This document shows positions 14,761 to 22,936 of a stretch of 64,000 nucleotides of DNA, piece by piece. Position numbers and translations under genes: made by a program. A model generated the notes under the pieces. The model was not told the origin of the DNA and made no database searches. It was given only the letters and a program-made list of their open reading frames with translations. The stretch is taken from contig NZ_NERX01000001.1 of assembly GCF_003063335.1 (NCBI RefSeq), positions 248,001-312,000 on the forward strand, written 5' to 3'. Every line of letters begins with the position of its first letter. Within the stretch, counting starts at the first letter, position 1. This DNA is from Limnohabitans sp. MMS-10A-192 (GTDB lineage Bacteria; Pseudomonadota; Gammaproteobacteria; Burkholderiales; Burkholderiaceae_C).

Positions 14761-15149
14761 TGGCTGCCGGAATTTACGACATCATCATCGAGCAGGGGGC
14801 CGACTGGCGCCTGGTGATTACCTGGAAGGATGCGGAAGGCGCGCCGGTGGATTTGACCGGCTACACCGCCCGCATGCAGGTGCGCGAATCCTTTTCCAGC
14901 AAGCTGAAAGTGTTCGAACTCACCACCGAGAATGGCCACATCACCCTGGGCGGCGCGGATGGCATCGTCACGATGGAACTGCCTGCAGCAGCTTCAGCGG
15001 CCGTGGTGATCAATCCCACGAAAACCGCCTGGATCGATGGCAAGCAAGCCCAGCAGCTGGTTTTCGATCTTGAAATGATCAGCGCAGCTGGCGCTGTCAC
15101 CCGGCTGATTCAGGGGGCGGCGCTTTTTGTTCCAGAGGTCACGAAATGA
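14760..15149 (+). CDS. Beta-rich phage structural protein, 129 aa
   Basis: The sequence WRLVITWKDAEGAPVDLTGY, ARMQVRESFSSK and GIVTMELPAAASAAV has the alternating pattern of a BppU-like N-terminal domain. That domain is common in small phage proteins next to receptor-binding components. The ATG overlaps the portal stop by one base. It heads a five-gene insertion between the portal and capsid genes that otherwise holds fibre-like proteins, so it may be an adaptor for them. Function inferred from resemblance and context. Confidence 0.6.
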   Translation: MAAGIYDIIIEQGADWRLVITWKDAEGAPVDLTGYTARMQVRESFSSKLKVFELTTENGHITLGGADGIVTMELPAAASAAVVINPTKTAWIDGKQAQQLVFDLEMISAAGAVTRLIQGAALFVPEVTK

Positions 15150-15433
15150 GCGAAGCCGCGATCGTGATTTCAGAGCCTGGCGCCAGCCAGGTGCAAGTTT
15201 CAGGTGGCGCGCCCGACACGGTTGTGATCGTGTCGGATGCCACCGCATCGCGCGTGGTCGTGGGGCGCGATTCTTCGGATTCCATCAGCGTGGTGCGGCC
15301 GGCATACGGCAACGGCCTGGATGGCTTCCCGGTGAATATCACCAGCCCGAAGGTGGGCGATGTGGTTTCTTTTAATGGGGCCGCGTTCATAAACCGCGAT
15401 CAAACCGATCTGACCGATGGAGGTAATTTCTAA
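15146..15433 (+). CDS. Small beta-rich structural protein, 95 aa
   Basis: It overlaps the previous gene by four bases and abuts the fibre gene that follows. The sequence is Ser/Val/Thr-rich with repeating short strands (QVQVSGGAPDTVVIVSDATA). It ends in SPKVGDVVSFNGAAFINRDQ, a linker motif seen at fibre N-termini. It may be an adaptor or head decoration for the fibre. No specific family recognised. Confidence 0.5.
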   Translation: MSEAAIVISEPGASQVQVSGGAPDTVVIVSDATASRVVVGRDSSDSISVVRPAYGNGLDGFPVNITSPKVGDVVSFNGAAFINRDQTDLTDGGNF

Positions 15434-16819
15434 ATGTCGAACACTGTACGAATCAAGCGCCGGGCAGCCGGTGGCGCCGCTGGCGCACCAGGCGCACTGG
15501 CGAATGCCGAACTGGCATTCAATGAACAAGATGATGTCCTGTATTACGGCAAGGGCACCGGCGGCGCTGGGGGCACTGCCACCCAGGTGATCGCCATCGG
15601 CGGCCCTGGTGCATTCCAGGGCAAAGATGATGACCTGACCGCACTGGCTGGCGTTTCCGCAGTCGGCATGCTGGCGCGCACTGGCGCCGGCACTGCAGCG
15701 GCCCGCACCGTGACCGGCACCGCCGGCCGCGTGGGCGTGACCAACGGCGATGGCGTGGCAGGAAATCCGACCATCGATCTGGCCGCCAGCGGCGTGACTG
15801 CTGGCACCTATACGAAGGTCACGGTGGATGCCTATGGCCGCGCCACTGCAGGTGCCCAGGCATCGCGCAGCGATCTGTCGGCACCGACTGCTGATATTTC
15901 GAATGGCGGCTTCAAGATCACCAATGTGGCCGATCCTGTGAATGCACAGGATGCGGCAACGAAGAATTACGTGGATTCCGTGGCGCAGGGGCTTGATCCG
16001 AAGCAATCGGTGAAGGCAGCCACCACGGCGAACATCGCCACGCTTTCGGGCGCGATGACCATCGATGGCATCGCCCTGGTGGCCGGTGATCGCATCCTGG
16101 TGAAAGACCAAACCGCGCCAGCACAGAACGGCATTTATGTGGTGGCAGCTGGCAGCTGGGCACGTGCATCCGATGCCGATACCTGGGCGGAATTGGTTTC
16201 TGCCTATGTGTTTGTCGAGCAAGGCACCACGAATGCAGACAATGGCTTCCTGTGCAGCGTGGATACCGGCGGCACGCTGGGCACCACCGCTGTTTCCTTC
16301 GTGCAATTCAGTGGCGCTGGCCAGATCACGGCGGGCGCTGGCCTTACCAAAACCGGCAACCAGCTGGACATCGGCGCCGGCACCGGCATCGCTGTGGCGG
16401 CTGATTCCGTGGGCCTTACCGGCCAGGCGCTGGCGCTTCACAACCTGGCATCGAATGGCCTGATCGCCCGCACTGCTGCTGGCACTGTGGCGGCGCGCAG
16501 CGTGGCCACTTCAGGCAATGGCATCAGCGTGAGCAACGGCGATGCAGTGGCTGGGAATCCCACGCTGGCGCTTTCTGCTGCCCTGGCATCGATTGGCGGG
16601 CTTACGCCGGCCGCAGATTCGCTGCCGTACTACACCGGCGCCGCTGCGGCTGCGCTGGCCACGCTGACCGCATTCGGCCGCAGCCTTCTGGCTGATTTGG
16701 ATGCCAGCGAAGGCCGTGCAACGCTGGGCCTGGGCACGATGGCCACACAAAACGCAAGCGCGGTGGCGATCACCGGCGGCACCATCGATGGGATCACGAT
16801 CGACGGCGGCACTTTCTAA
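15434..16819 (+). CDS. Tail-fibre-like repetitive protein, 461 aa
   Basis: The protein opens SNTVRIKRRAAGGAAGAPGA and has long Ala/Gly/Thr-rich beta-helical repeats. Internal repeats include the pairs ARTGAGTAAARTVTGTAG / ARTAAGTVAARSVATSGNG, and VTNGDGVAGNPTIDLAAS / VSNGDAVAGNPTLALSAA. A central block has DAATKNYVDSVAQGLDPKQS and GDRILVKDQTAPAQNGIYVV, typical of phage tail fibres and hyaluronidase-like stalks. It ends in GGTIDGITIDGGTF, a trimeric beta-helix end. It is likely a trimeric fibre or head-associated appendage. Its location within the head module is unusual. Confidence 0.75.
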   Translation: MSNTVRIKRRAAGGAAGAPGALANAELAFNEQDDVLYYGKGTGGAGGTATQVIAIGGPGAFQGKDDDLTALAGVSAVGMLARTGAGTAAARTVTGTAGRVGVTNGDGVAGNPTIDLAASGVTAGTYTKVTVDAYGRATAGAQASRSDLSAPTADISNGGFKITNVADPVNAQDAATKNYVDSVAQGLDPKQSVKAATTANIATLSGAMTIDGIALVAGDRILVKDQTAPAQNGIYVVAAGSWARASDADTWAELVSAYVFVEQGTTNADNGFLCSVDTGGTLGTTAVSFVQFSGAGQITAGAGLTKTGNQLDIGAGTGIAVAADSVGLTGQALALHNLASNGLIARTAAGTVAARSVATSGNGISVSNGDAVAGNPTLALSAALASIGGLTPAADSLPYYTGAAAAALATLTAFGRSLLADLDASEGRATLGLGTMATQNASAVAITGGTIDGITIDGGTF

Positions 16820-16858
16820 TTCTTCAACCCCGCCAGATTTGGCGATGCAAAGGGGGCC

Positions 16859-17587
16859 ATGGCTATGGCAAACACAGTAAAAATGAAGCAGTCGGCGGTG
16901 GCGGGCAAGGTGCCCACCACTGCCCAGCTTGCGCTGGGCGAATTGGCCATCAACACAGTGGATGGCAAGCTATTCCTGAAAAAAAACGTATCTGGCACGG
17001 AAAGCATCGTGGATGTGACCGGCGCAGCTGCAGGCGTTTCCAGCTTCAATGGCCGCACCGGCGCAGTGACGCCAACTAGCGCCGATGTCACTGGCGCGCT
17101 TGGCTTTACGCCGGCAAATATCAACAGTCCATCATTCACCGGAACACCTAGTGCCAATGGAATCAAATTCCCTGGCGCGCAGGTGAGCAGCGGCGATGGG
17201 AACACGCTTGACGATTACGAAGAAGGCACCTGGACGCCAGTTATTAAATTCGGCGCAACAACTGCAACCGCATCGGTTGCCGGTTGGTACACAAAAATCG
17301 GGAATCTAGTAACCGTTACTGGATACCTTAGTGTTTCAAATAAAAACGGCGGCGTTGGATCGATGGGCGTTGAAAGTTTCCCCTTTGTCGCAAGGTCTGG
17401 CAATGAAGGGGTGCGAGGCGGCGCGGCAATCGGTTATTACAACGGATTTCCATCCTTTCCTTTTTTAATGCTTTACAACGGCGAGAGCGGCGCGACATTC
17501 CGAAGGGGAAGCGACATTGACTTTACCAACTCGACCGTTCCAGATGGTTCAAGCTGCTGGTTCAGTTATAGCTACCTGACAAATTAA
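16859..17587 (+). CDS. Second fibre-like protein with a distinct C-terminal domain
   Basis: The 242-aa protein starts MAMANTVKMKQSAVAGKVPT, parallel to the N-terminus of the gene before it, then PTTAQLALGELAINTVDGKL. A linker (SPSFTGTPSANGIKFPG) leads to DDYEEGTWTPVIKFG, the start of a C-terminal domain common in fibre tips. From about 17,240 onward the bases are clearly more AT-rich with different codon choice, suggesting the tip domain was acquired separately. The probable role is receptor binding. Confidence 0.7.
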   Translation: MAMANTVKMKQSAVAGKVPTTAQLALGELAINTVDGKLFLKKNVSGTESIVDVTGAAAGVSSFNGRTGAVTPTSADVTGALGFTPANINSPSFTGTPSANGIKFPGAQVSSGDGNTLDDYEEGTWTPVIKFGATTATASVAGWYTKIGNLVTVTGYLSVSNKNGGVGSMGVESFPFVARSGNEGVRGGAAIGYYNGFPSFPFLMLYNGESGATFRRGSDIDFTNSTVPDGSSCWFSYSYLTN

Positions 17588-17601
17588 AAGAGGGCAAAAA
17601 A

Positions 17602-17850
17602 ATGGCATTTGAGGAAACAAAGGTAATTGATCAAATCACCGTCACAGAAAACGGGATCATTCTTTTCCGTGAGGCAACCCGCGTTTTGCGTGATGGCGTT
17701 GTGATTGCTGAAACATTCCACCGTTCGTCTGCTGCGCCTAGTCAGGATATTTCAGGCCTTCCTGAAAACGTGGCTGAAATCGCGCAAGTGGTTTGGAAGC
17801 CTGAAGTGATCGCAGCCTTCGAAGCCGAGCGCGCAGCTTCGGCTGTATAG
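17602..17850 (+). CDS. Small fibre-associated protein, 82 aa
   Basis: It follows the fibre gene by 14 bases with the RBS-like AGAGGGCAAAAAA before its ATG. MAFEETKVIDQITVTENGII and LFREATRVLRDGVVIAETFH resemble small proteins encoded after fibre genes in many Burkholderiales prophages. These are possibly chaperones or tip cofactors. It ends in EAERAASAV and is followed directly by boundary repeat copy 3. Confidence 0.6.
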   Translation: MAFEETKVIDQITVTENGIILFREATRVLRDGVVIAETFHRSSAAPSQDISGLPENVAEIAQVVWKPEVIAAFEAERAASAV

Positions 17851-17851
17851 G

Positions 17852-17868
17852 AAAACCCACAAGAGGAA
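17852..17868 (+). repeat. Boundary repeat copy 3
   Basis: AAAACCCACAAGAGGAA, exact consensus. It begins two bases after the stop of the 82-aa fibre-associated gene and ends 31 bases before the next ATG. Confidence 0.8.
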
Positions 17869-17898
17869 TTCCAGAGGCGCCACGGCCACCATGGCGCC

Positions 17899-18267
17899 AT
17901 GGAAAACTTAATCGCCCACCTGTTCCTGGCGCGCGAATTGGCGCACCGGGCACACCTGAAGCCCAGCACCGGCCCCGGCAGCGATGCCGAGCATCGCGCC
18001 CTGGGCGCTTTTTACGAATCGATCATCGATCTGGCCGATGAAATCCTGGAATGCTTCCAGGGCCGCTTCGAAGTGCTGCTGACCATTCCGGTGCTGACAG
18101 CCGATCCCGAAAAGCCGATCCGCGAAGTGCTGAAGCAGCAACGCGAATGGATCGACAGCCAGCGATACATCGCATGCCCACGTGAGGAAACATCGATCCA
18201 GAACCTGATCGATGAAGCCGTGCGTGCGTACAACAAAGTGAATTTCCGCCTGCTTTATCTGAAGTGA
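17899..18267 (+). CDS. DUF5856-like helical protein, 122 aa
   Basis: MENLIAHLFLARELAHRAHL is followed by SDAEHRALGAFYESIIDLAD and EILECFQGRFEVL. The pattern of His/Glu-containing helices matches the DUF5856 family of phage proteins, which resemble ferritin-like or starvation-protein folds. A final helix pair (NLIDEAVRAYNKVNFRLLYL) completes it. The role in the virion or cell is unknown. The stop overlaps the start of the protease-capsid gene. Confidence 0.65.
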   Translation: MENLIAHLFLARELAHRAHLKPSTGPGSDAEHRALGAFYESIIDLADEILECFQGRFEVLLTIPVLTADPEKPIREVLKQQREWIDSQRYIACPREETSIQNLIDEAVRAYNKVNFRLLYLK

Positions 18268-20123
18268 TGCCCATGAAAACAACTATCGAACAGATTCGCG
18301 CGCGGGATGGTGCCCGCGCATTCCGATCCGCCGAGGTCGCAGCGATCAATGAATCGAAGCGCACGGTGGAACTGGCCTTTTCCAGCGAAGCCGAAGTGCG
18401 CCGCTGGTACGGCATCGAAATTTTGAGCCATGACCCTGCAGCGGTGGTGCTGGCGCGCCTGAATGATGGCGCACCGCTTCTGCTGCAGCACGACTGCGAC
18501 GATCAGATCGGCGTGGTCGAATCAGTTTCCATCGACGCGGATCGCCGGGGGCGGGCCGTGGTGCGTTTTGGCAAAAGCGCGCTTGCCGAGGAAATTTTCC
18601 AGGACGTGAAGGATGGCATCCGCAAGCACGTTTCCGTTGGCTACATCGTGCATGACGCGAAGCTGACCGAGGAACGCGAAGGCGAAGATGTCTGGACGAT
18701 CACATCCTGGGAGCCATTCGAAATTTCCATCGTGGCAGTACCGGCCGACATTTCTGTCGGTGTGGGCCGCCAGCTGGAAATCCCACAAGAGGAATCACGG
18801 CACGCGCCGCTGAACAATCCTGAAAACTTCAAGGAAACCAAAATGGAACCGAAGATTGAAAACACCCCGGCCGACAACTCTGTGAAGGCCACCGAAACCG
18901 AGCGCAGCCGCGTTCGTTCGATCATGGAAATGGGCGAAAAGTTTGGCGCCCCTGAATTGGCCAGCGATGCTGCCAAGGAAGGCACCAGCGTTTCCGATTT
19001 CCAGCGCCAGCTGCTTGACCATGTGAATGGCAAGATTCAGCGCCCGCTTTCAGAGCAGATGCGCGATGCTGATGTCGGCCTTACCGACAAAGAAGCCCGC
19101 AGCTTCAGCTTCCTGAAAGTGATCCGCGCCCTTACCGATCCGACCGATCGCCGCGCAGCCGAAGCTGCTGCCTTCGAATTCGAAGCCAGCCGCGCTGCTG
19201 CATCGAAGATGGGCAAGGAATCGGACAAGTTCGTCATCCCGACCGATGTGCTTACCCGCGCGTTGAATTCGGGCACCAGCGGCGCTGCTGCTGGCGACAC
19301 TGGCGGCTATGGCATCGCCACCGTTCTGCAAGCCGAATCCTTCGTGGATATTCTTCGCAACAAGGCGAAGCTGATGCAGCTGGGCACCGTGATGGGTGGC
19401 CTGGTTAGCAACATCGATATTCCGAAGCAAGTGGCTGCTGCACAAGGCTACTGGCTGGGCGAAGATGCTGATGCCACCGAAAGCAACCTGGAACTGGGCC
19501 AGATTTCTTTGACCCCGAAAACCGTGGCCGCTTTCAGCGAAATCACCCGCAAGCTGATGGTTCAGTCGAGCCTTGACGCAGAAGCCTTGGTGCGCACCGA
19601 TCTGGCAAAAGCCCTGGCGCTTACGATCGACCGCGCTGGCTACTACGGCACCGGCAGTGATCACCAGCCGCTGGGCATTGCAAACCACACCGGCATCAAT
19701 GCCGTGGCATTCGCTGGCGTGCAGCCGACTTATGCCGAATTGGTTGGCATGGAAACGCAGATCGCCCTGGATAACGCGGACGTTGATTCGATGGCTTACA
19801 TCGGCAACGCAGCATTCCGTGGCCACGCAAAGACCAGCCTGAAATTCTCTGATGCAGCCATCGCACAAGGCGGCACGATTTGGGAACCTGGCAACACGGT
19901 GAATGGCTACCGCGCCGAAATCACGAACCAAGTCGCTAACGGCGATGTGTTCATGGGCAACTTTGCCGACCTTCTGGTCGCAATGTGGGGCGGCTTGCAG
20001 CTGATGGTTGATCCATACAGCAACAGCAAGAAGGGCCGCCTGCGCGTGGTCGTGTTCCAGGATGTCGATTTCGCGCTTCGCCGCACGCAATCGTTCTGTG
20101 TCGGCCGCAAGCCGGCCGCCTAA
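18267..20123 (+). CDS. Fused prohead protease and HK97-type major capsid protein
   Basis: The 618-aa protein has an N-terminal HK97-family prohead protease. The probable catalytic His lies in GIRKHVSVGYIVHDA and the Ser in EPFEISIVAVPAD. A linker containing IPQEESRHAPL is followed by a helical scaffold/delta segment (TERSRVRSIMEMGEKFGAPE) and the HK97 major capsid fold. Capsid features are TSGAAAGDTGGYGIATVLQA, DRAGYYGTGSDHQPLGIANH and the C-terminal VDPYSNSKKGRLRVVVFQDV. An in-frame ATG at 18843 preceded by AAGGAA could also yield a separate capsid precursor. The protease should cut between scaffold and capsid. The start is the ATG at 18267 (or 18273); a GTG at 18264 precedes it. Confidence 0.93.
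   Translation: MPMKTTIEQIRARDGARAFRSAEVAAINESKRTVELAFSSEAEVRRWYGIEILSHDPAAVVLARLNDGAPLLLQHDCDDQIGVVESVSIDADRRGRAVVRFGKSALAEEIFQDVKDGIRKHVSVGYIVHDAKLTEEREGEDVWTITSWEPFEISIVAVPADISVGVGRQLEIPQEESRHAPLNNPENFKETKMEPKIENTPADNSVKATETERSRVRSIMEMGEKFGAPELASDAAKEGTSVSDFQRQLLDHVNGKIQRPLSEQMRDADVGLTDKEARSFSFLKVIRALTDPTDRRAAEAAAFEFEASRAAASKMGKESDKFVIPTDVLTRALNSGTSGAAAGDTGGYGIATVLQAESFVDILRNKAKLMQLGTVMGGLVSNIDIPKQVAAAQGYWLGEDADATESNLELGQISLTPKTVAAFSEITRKLMVQSSLDAEALVRTDLAKALALTIDRAGYYGTGSDHQPLGIANHTGINAVAFAGVQPTYAELVGMETQIALDNADVDSMAYIGNAAFRGHAKTSLKFSDAAIAQGGTIWEPGNTVNGYRAEITNQVANGDVFMGNFADLLVAMWGGLQLMVDPYSNSKKGRLRVVVFQDVDFALRRTQSFCVGRKPAA
18778..18794 (+). repeat. Boundary repeat copy 4 (one mismatch)
   Basis: AAATCCCACAAGAGGAA, one base from consensus. 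It sits in the linker between the protease and scaffold/capsid parts of the fused gene, encoding IPQEE. Confidence 0.75.
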
Positions 20124-20142
20124 TACGGCACAGCCTGGTAAT

Positions 20143-20169
20143 GGGGCCGCCTTCGTGGTGGCCCCTTTT
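20143..20169 (+). terminator. Rho-independent terminator after the capsid gene
   Basis: GGGGCC-GCC-TTCG-TGGT-GGCCCC-TTTT: an interrupted GC stem with a TTCG loop and T-run, 20 bases after the capsid stop. It would make capsid mRNA more abundant than downstream genes. Confidence 0.75.
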
Positions 20170-20180
20170 CACAAGAGGAT
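20170..20180 (+). repeat. Partial boundary repeat (copy 7)
   Basis: CACAAGAGGAT matches the 3' half of the boundary repeat and here serves as the ribosome binding site, seven bases before the ATG at 20187. Confidence 0.5.
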
Positions 20181-20186
20181 TTGAAA

Positions 20187-20495
20187 ATGTCGAAAACCGT
20201 ATTCCTGAAAGTTTCTTCCGCATTCCTGGTGGGCGGCCAACTGGCCAAAGCTGGCGAAATCGTGGAAGTGACCGGCACAGAAGCGAAAGACCTGCTGGCA
20301 CGTGGCAAGGCCACTGTGGCCACCGTGGCCGATGCGCCTGTGGATCAAGAGCAAGAACAAGAGCAGCACCAAAACGAAGTGCAGCAGCCTGAAGGCGAAG
20401 CTGTGGCCGATGCGCCTGTGGAAGCTGAAGCTGCTGCCGAAGCACCTGCAGCCGCTGAAGAAAAGCCAGCTGGCAAAGGCAAAAAGGGCAAGTAA
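20187..20495 (+). CDS. Small head-tail protein with acidic low-complexity tail, 102 aa
   Basis: The N-terminal half (KTVFLKVSSAFLVGGQLAKA, GEIVEVTGTEAKDLLARGKA) is a compact beta domain with a 'GEIVEVTGTEAKDLL' block. That block is widespread in small proteins encoded after capsid genes. The C-terminal half is Glu/Gln/Ala/Pro-rich with two VADAPV repeats and ends KGKKGK. I choose the ATG at 20187, seven bases after AAGAGGA. It is probably a head completion or decoration protein. Confidence 0.6.
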   Translation: MSKTVFLKVSSAFLVGGQLAKAGEIVEVTGTEAKDLLARGKATVATVADAPVDQEQEQEQHQNEVQQPEGEAVADAPVEAEAAAEAPAAAEEKPAGKGKKGK

Positions 20496-20812
20496 TGCCA
20501 CGCCTTCCCTGGGATGATCTGGATGCCTTCCTGAACGCTGACGAATTCGCGGTGCATGCCACCGTGCGCCTGCAGGAAGGTGGCACCCGGATCGTGCGGG
20601 GCATCTTCGATGACCCGTATCTGAACGCCCAGCTGGGCGAATATGAGATCGACACCACGCGCCCGCGCCTTACGTGCAAAGAATCCGATGTGATCGGCGT
20701 GCTGCGCGGTGATGTGGTCGATATTGATGGCCGCACTTACGATGTGCTGGCCAGTGCGCAGCCTGATGGCACAGGCATGGCCACGCTGGAAATGGCTGCA
20801 CAGGCGCGCTGA
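20495..20812 (+). CDS. Head-tail joining protein (lambda FII-like)
   Basis: The 105-aa protein starts at an ATG overlapping the previous TAA. FLNADEFAVHATVRLQEGGT, VRGIFDDPYLNAQLGEYEID and VDIDGRTYDVLASAQPDGTG match the gpFII-type/ATP-binding sugar transporter-like head-tail joining family of lambdoid phages. It forms a ring at the bottom of the connector. It is two bases from the next gene. Confidence 0.82.
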   Translation: MPRLPWDDLDAFLNADEFAVHATVRLQEGGTRIVRGIFDDPYLNAQLGEYEIDTTRPRLTCKESDVIGVLRGDVVDIDGRTYDVLASAQPDGTGMATLEMAAQAR

Positions 20813-20814
20813 TC

Positions 20815-21357
20815 ATGTCGCTGATCGATCTGCAGATCAATGCCGAAAGCCTGCAGGGGGTGGTGCTGGATTTGGCCGCCACCGAGGCCCAGGCAAACAA
20901 GGCGCTGAACAGCACACTGGTGAAGATGGCCAGCTGGCTGCGCAGCAAGTCCGTGAAAGGGCTTTCTGGTGCCCTGGCGATCCAGCAGAAGGTGATCCGG
21001 CGCCGCCTGAAATCCTTCCGGCTGCAGCGCAAGGCTGGCGGATCGGAAATCACGGTCTGGTATGGCCTTGATCCGATCGCGCTGATCTATCTGCAGGCGA
21101 AGCAAAACAAGGGTGGCGTGAAGGCATACGGCAGCCGCTTCGTGCAGTCTGCATTCATCGCAAACGGCCGCAATGGCAACCGCCAGGTATTCAAGCGGCG
21201 CGGCAAAGGCCGGCTGCCCCTGGATAAGCAGCGTGCCGACATCGAAGATAAGGCCAGCACGTATATCGAAGATCAGCTGGTGGGCGCGGCCGAATTTGAG
21301 GCGCGATTTTTCAAAACTTTCGAACACGAACTGCAATGGCGAACGCAAACACAGTGA
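20815..21357 (+). CDS. Minor tail protein Z-like
   Basis: The 180-aa protein has KALNSTLVKMASWLRSKSVK, followed by IRRRLKSFRLQRKAGGSEIT, VWYGLDPIALIYL and FIANGRNGNRQVFKRRGKGR. That is the recognisable pattern of the 'prophage minor tail protein Z' (gpZ) family, which completes the tail end facing the head. It overlaps the next gene by 22 bases. Confidence 0.82.
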   Translation: MSLIDLQINAESLQGVVLDLAATEAQANKALNSTLVKMASWLRSKSVKGLSGALAIQQKVIRRRLKSFRLQRKAGGSEITVWYGLDPIALIYLQAKQNKGGVKAYGSRFVQSAFIANGRNGNRQVFKRRGKGRLPLDKQRADIEDKASTYIEDQLVGAAEFEARFFKTFEHELQWRTQTQ

Positions 21358-21884
21358 CCACGCTGGATGCGGTGCATTCAGGCATCGTGGCAGCAATCAA
21401 GGCGCAATTCCCCGACCTGAAAATCGTGGAAGCCTATCGGCTTGACCGGAAGAATCTGCCAGTGCCCGCGTGCCTGGTCGAATTGACGGAAATGGATGCG
21501 GCCCCCGATGTCGATCCAGGCACCGAACAGCTGGCGGTGAATGCCCGCTTCGAAGCCACTTTCGTGATCGGCTTCCGCCAGGGCGGCAAGAATCCGAAGC
21601 TGGAAGTGCGCAAGCTGGCCGCATCATTCGCGGCCTTTGCGCGCCTGCAGCGATGGGGCTGCCCGATCGGGCCGGCCGAAGTGATCGGTGCTTACCAGGA
21701 CGATTTCGATCCCGAACTGGATCAGTACGAATGCTGGCGCGTGGAGTGGCAGCAGGTGATCCACCTGGGCGACACGATCTGGAAGGATGACGGAGAGGTG
21801 CCCACGCCTTTCTTCAGCTGGTCGCCGGAAATTGGCGCGGATCACGCGCCGGTATATCGTGACCCGGAAGGCAATGCGCCATGA
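21336..21884 (+). CDS. Tail terminator/completion protein (gpU-lambda type)
   Basis: The 182-aa protein begins MANANTVTTLDAVHSGIVAA and contains LPVPACLVELTEMDAAPDVD, QLAVNARFEATFVIGFRQGG and RLQRWGCPIGPAEVIGAYQD. It lies between gpZ-like and gpV, the place of tail terminators. The resemblance to known terminator folds is by pattern (alpha/beta with long central strands) and position, so the precise role is inferred. Confidence 0.65.
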   Translation: MANANTVTTLDAVHSGIVAAIKAQFPDLKIVEAYRLDRKNLPVPACLVELTEMDAAPDVDPGTEQLAVNARFEATFVIGFRQGGKNPKLEVRKLAASFAAFARLQRWGCPIGPAEVIGAYQDDFDPELDQYECWRVEWQQVIHLGDTIWKDDGEVPTPFFSWSPEIGADHAPVYRDPEGNAP

Positions 21885-22540
21885 GTGATTCATGGGCGCA
21901 GGCCGAAACTGAACGCATCCTGGCCAATATGATCCGGGTGGGCACTGTGGCCCAGCTGGATGAAGCGAATGCGCGCGTGAAGGTGGCCGTGGGAGGATTG
22001 ACCACCGATTGGCTGCCATGGATCACTGCGCGTGCCGGTGCCACCCGCACGTGGAGCGCACCACGCCCTGGCGAACAGGTGCTGGTGCTGGCGCCCTATG
22101 GCGACCCGGCCCAGGCCGTGGCGCTGCCTTCGATCTACCAGGACAGCCATCCAGCCCCGGCCACCACGAAGGATGTGGAGCATGTGGAATTCCCGGATGG
22201 CACAACGGTGGATTACAACAGCGCCAGCAATACGCTGAACATCACAGTGGCGGGCGATGCGAAGGTGATCGTGAATTGCAAGGAAGCCACGATCAATGCC
22301 GCCACCAGCGTGACGCTGAATACACCGCAGACCACCTGCAAAGGGAAGCTGACGGTGGAAGGGCTTTTCACGTACCTGGCAGGCATGGTGGGATCGACCG
22401 GCAGCGGTGCATCGGCGCAGATCAGCGGCAACGTGAATTTCACCGGCGGCACGCTGACGCACAACGGCAAGAATATCAGCAGCACCCATACCCACACCGG
22501 CGTGCAGCCTGGCAGCGGCACATCCGGCGCGCCTTCCTGA
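21881..22540 (+). CDS. V: Baseplate spike protein, P2 gpV family
   Basis: The 219-aa protein has an OB-fold N-terminus (RVGTVAQLDEANARVKVAVG, PWITARAGATRTW, PGEQVLVLAPYGD). A triple beta-helix follows (VDYNSASNTLNITVAGDAKV onward), with a C-terminal HTHTGVQPGSGTSGAP. The HxH motif binds an iron ion at the spike tip in P2. It punctures the outer membrane when the sheath contracts. It starts the P2-like tail block and overlaps the gene before it by four bases. Confidence 0.9.
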   Translation: MSDSWAQAETERILANMIRVGTVAQLDEANARVKVAVGGLTTDWLPWITARAGATRTWSAPRPGEQVLVLAPYGDPAQAVALPSIYQDSHPAPATTKDVEHVEFPDGTTVDYNSASNTLNITVAGDAKVIVNCKEATINAATSVTLNTPQTTCKGKLTVEGLFTYLAGMVGSTGSGASAQISGNVNFTGGTLTHNGKNISSTHTHTGVQPGSGTSGAPS

Positions 22541-22549
22541 TCCCGAAGG

Positions 22550-22566
22550 AAAACCCACAAGAGGAA
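22550..22566 (+). repeat. Boundary repeat copy 5
   Basis: AAAACCCACAAGAGGAA, exact consensus, 10 bases after the gpV stop and 11 bases before the gpW ATG. Here its AAGAGGAA end is placed to act as ribosome binding site. Confidence 0.8.
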
Positions 22567-22576
22567 CGCCCGGCCA

Positions 22577-22936
22577 ATGCTGGGCAAGATTCCTGGCATG
22601 GACGGAATCGGCGCAGCCACCGGCAAGCAGCTGGGCGGCATTGATCATTTGCGGCAAAGCATCCGCGACATCCTGACCACGCCTATCGGCAGTCGGGTGA
22701 TGCGGCGCGACTATGGCAGCCGCCTTTTCGAATTGATCGATGCACCGATCAATCGTTCAACGCTGCTGGAAATTTATGCGGCTACCGCTGAAGCGATCGC
22801 AAAGTGGGAACCCCGCTTTCGGCTGCAGAAGGTAGTGGCAGCCAGTGCCGCCCCAGGTGTGGTGGTGCTGGACATGACCGGCGAATATCTGCCCGATGGG
22901 CAGGTGGTGACACTTGACGGGATCGAAGTGAAATAA
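22577..22936 (+). CDS. W: Baseplate wedge protein, P2 gpW / T4 gp25 family
   Basis: The 119-aa protein has HLRQSIRDILTTPIGSRVMR and RDYGSRLFELIDAP, the gp25/gpW core, then EAIAKWEPRFRLQKVV. T4 gp25-like proteins are lysozyme-related sheath initiators that nucleate sheath assembly on the baseplate. It directly abuts gpJ. Confidence 0.93.
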   Translation: MLGKIPGMDGIGAATGKQLGGIDHLRQSIRDILTTPIGSRVMRRDYGSRLFELIDAPINRSTLLEIYAATAEAIAKWEPRFRLQKVVAASAAPGVVVLDMTGEYLPDGQVVTLDGIEVK

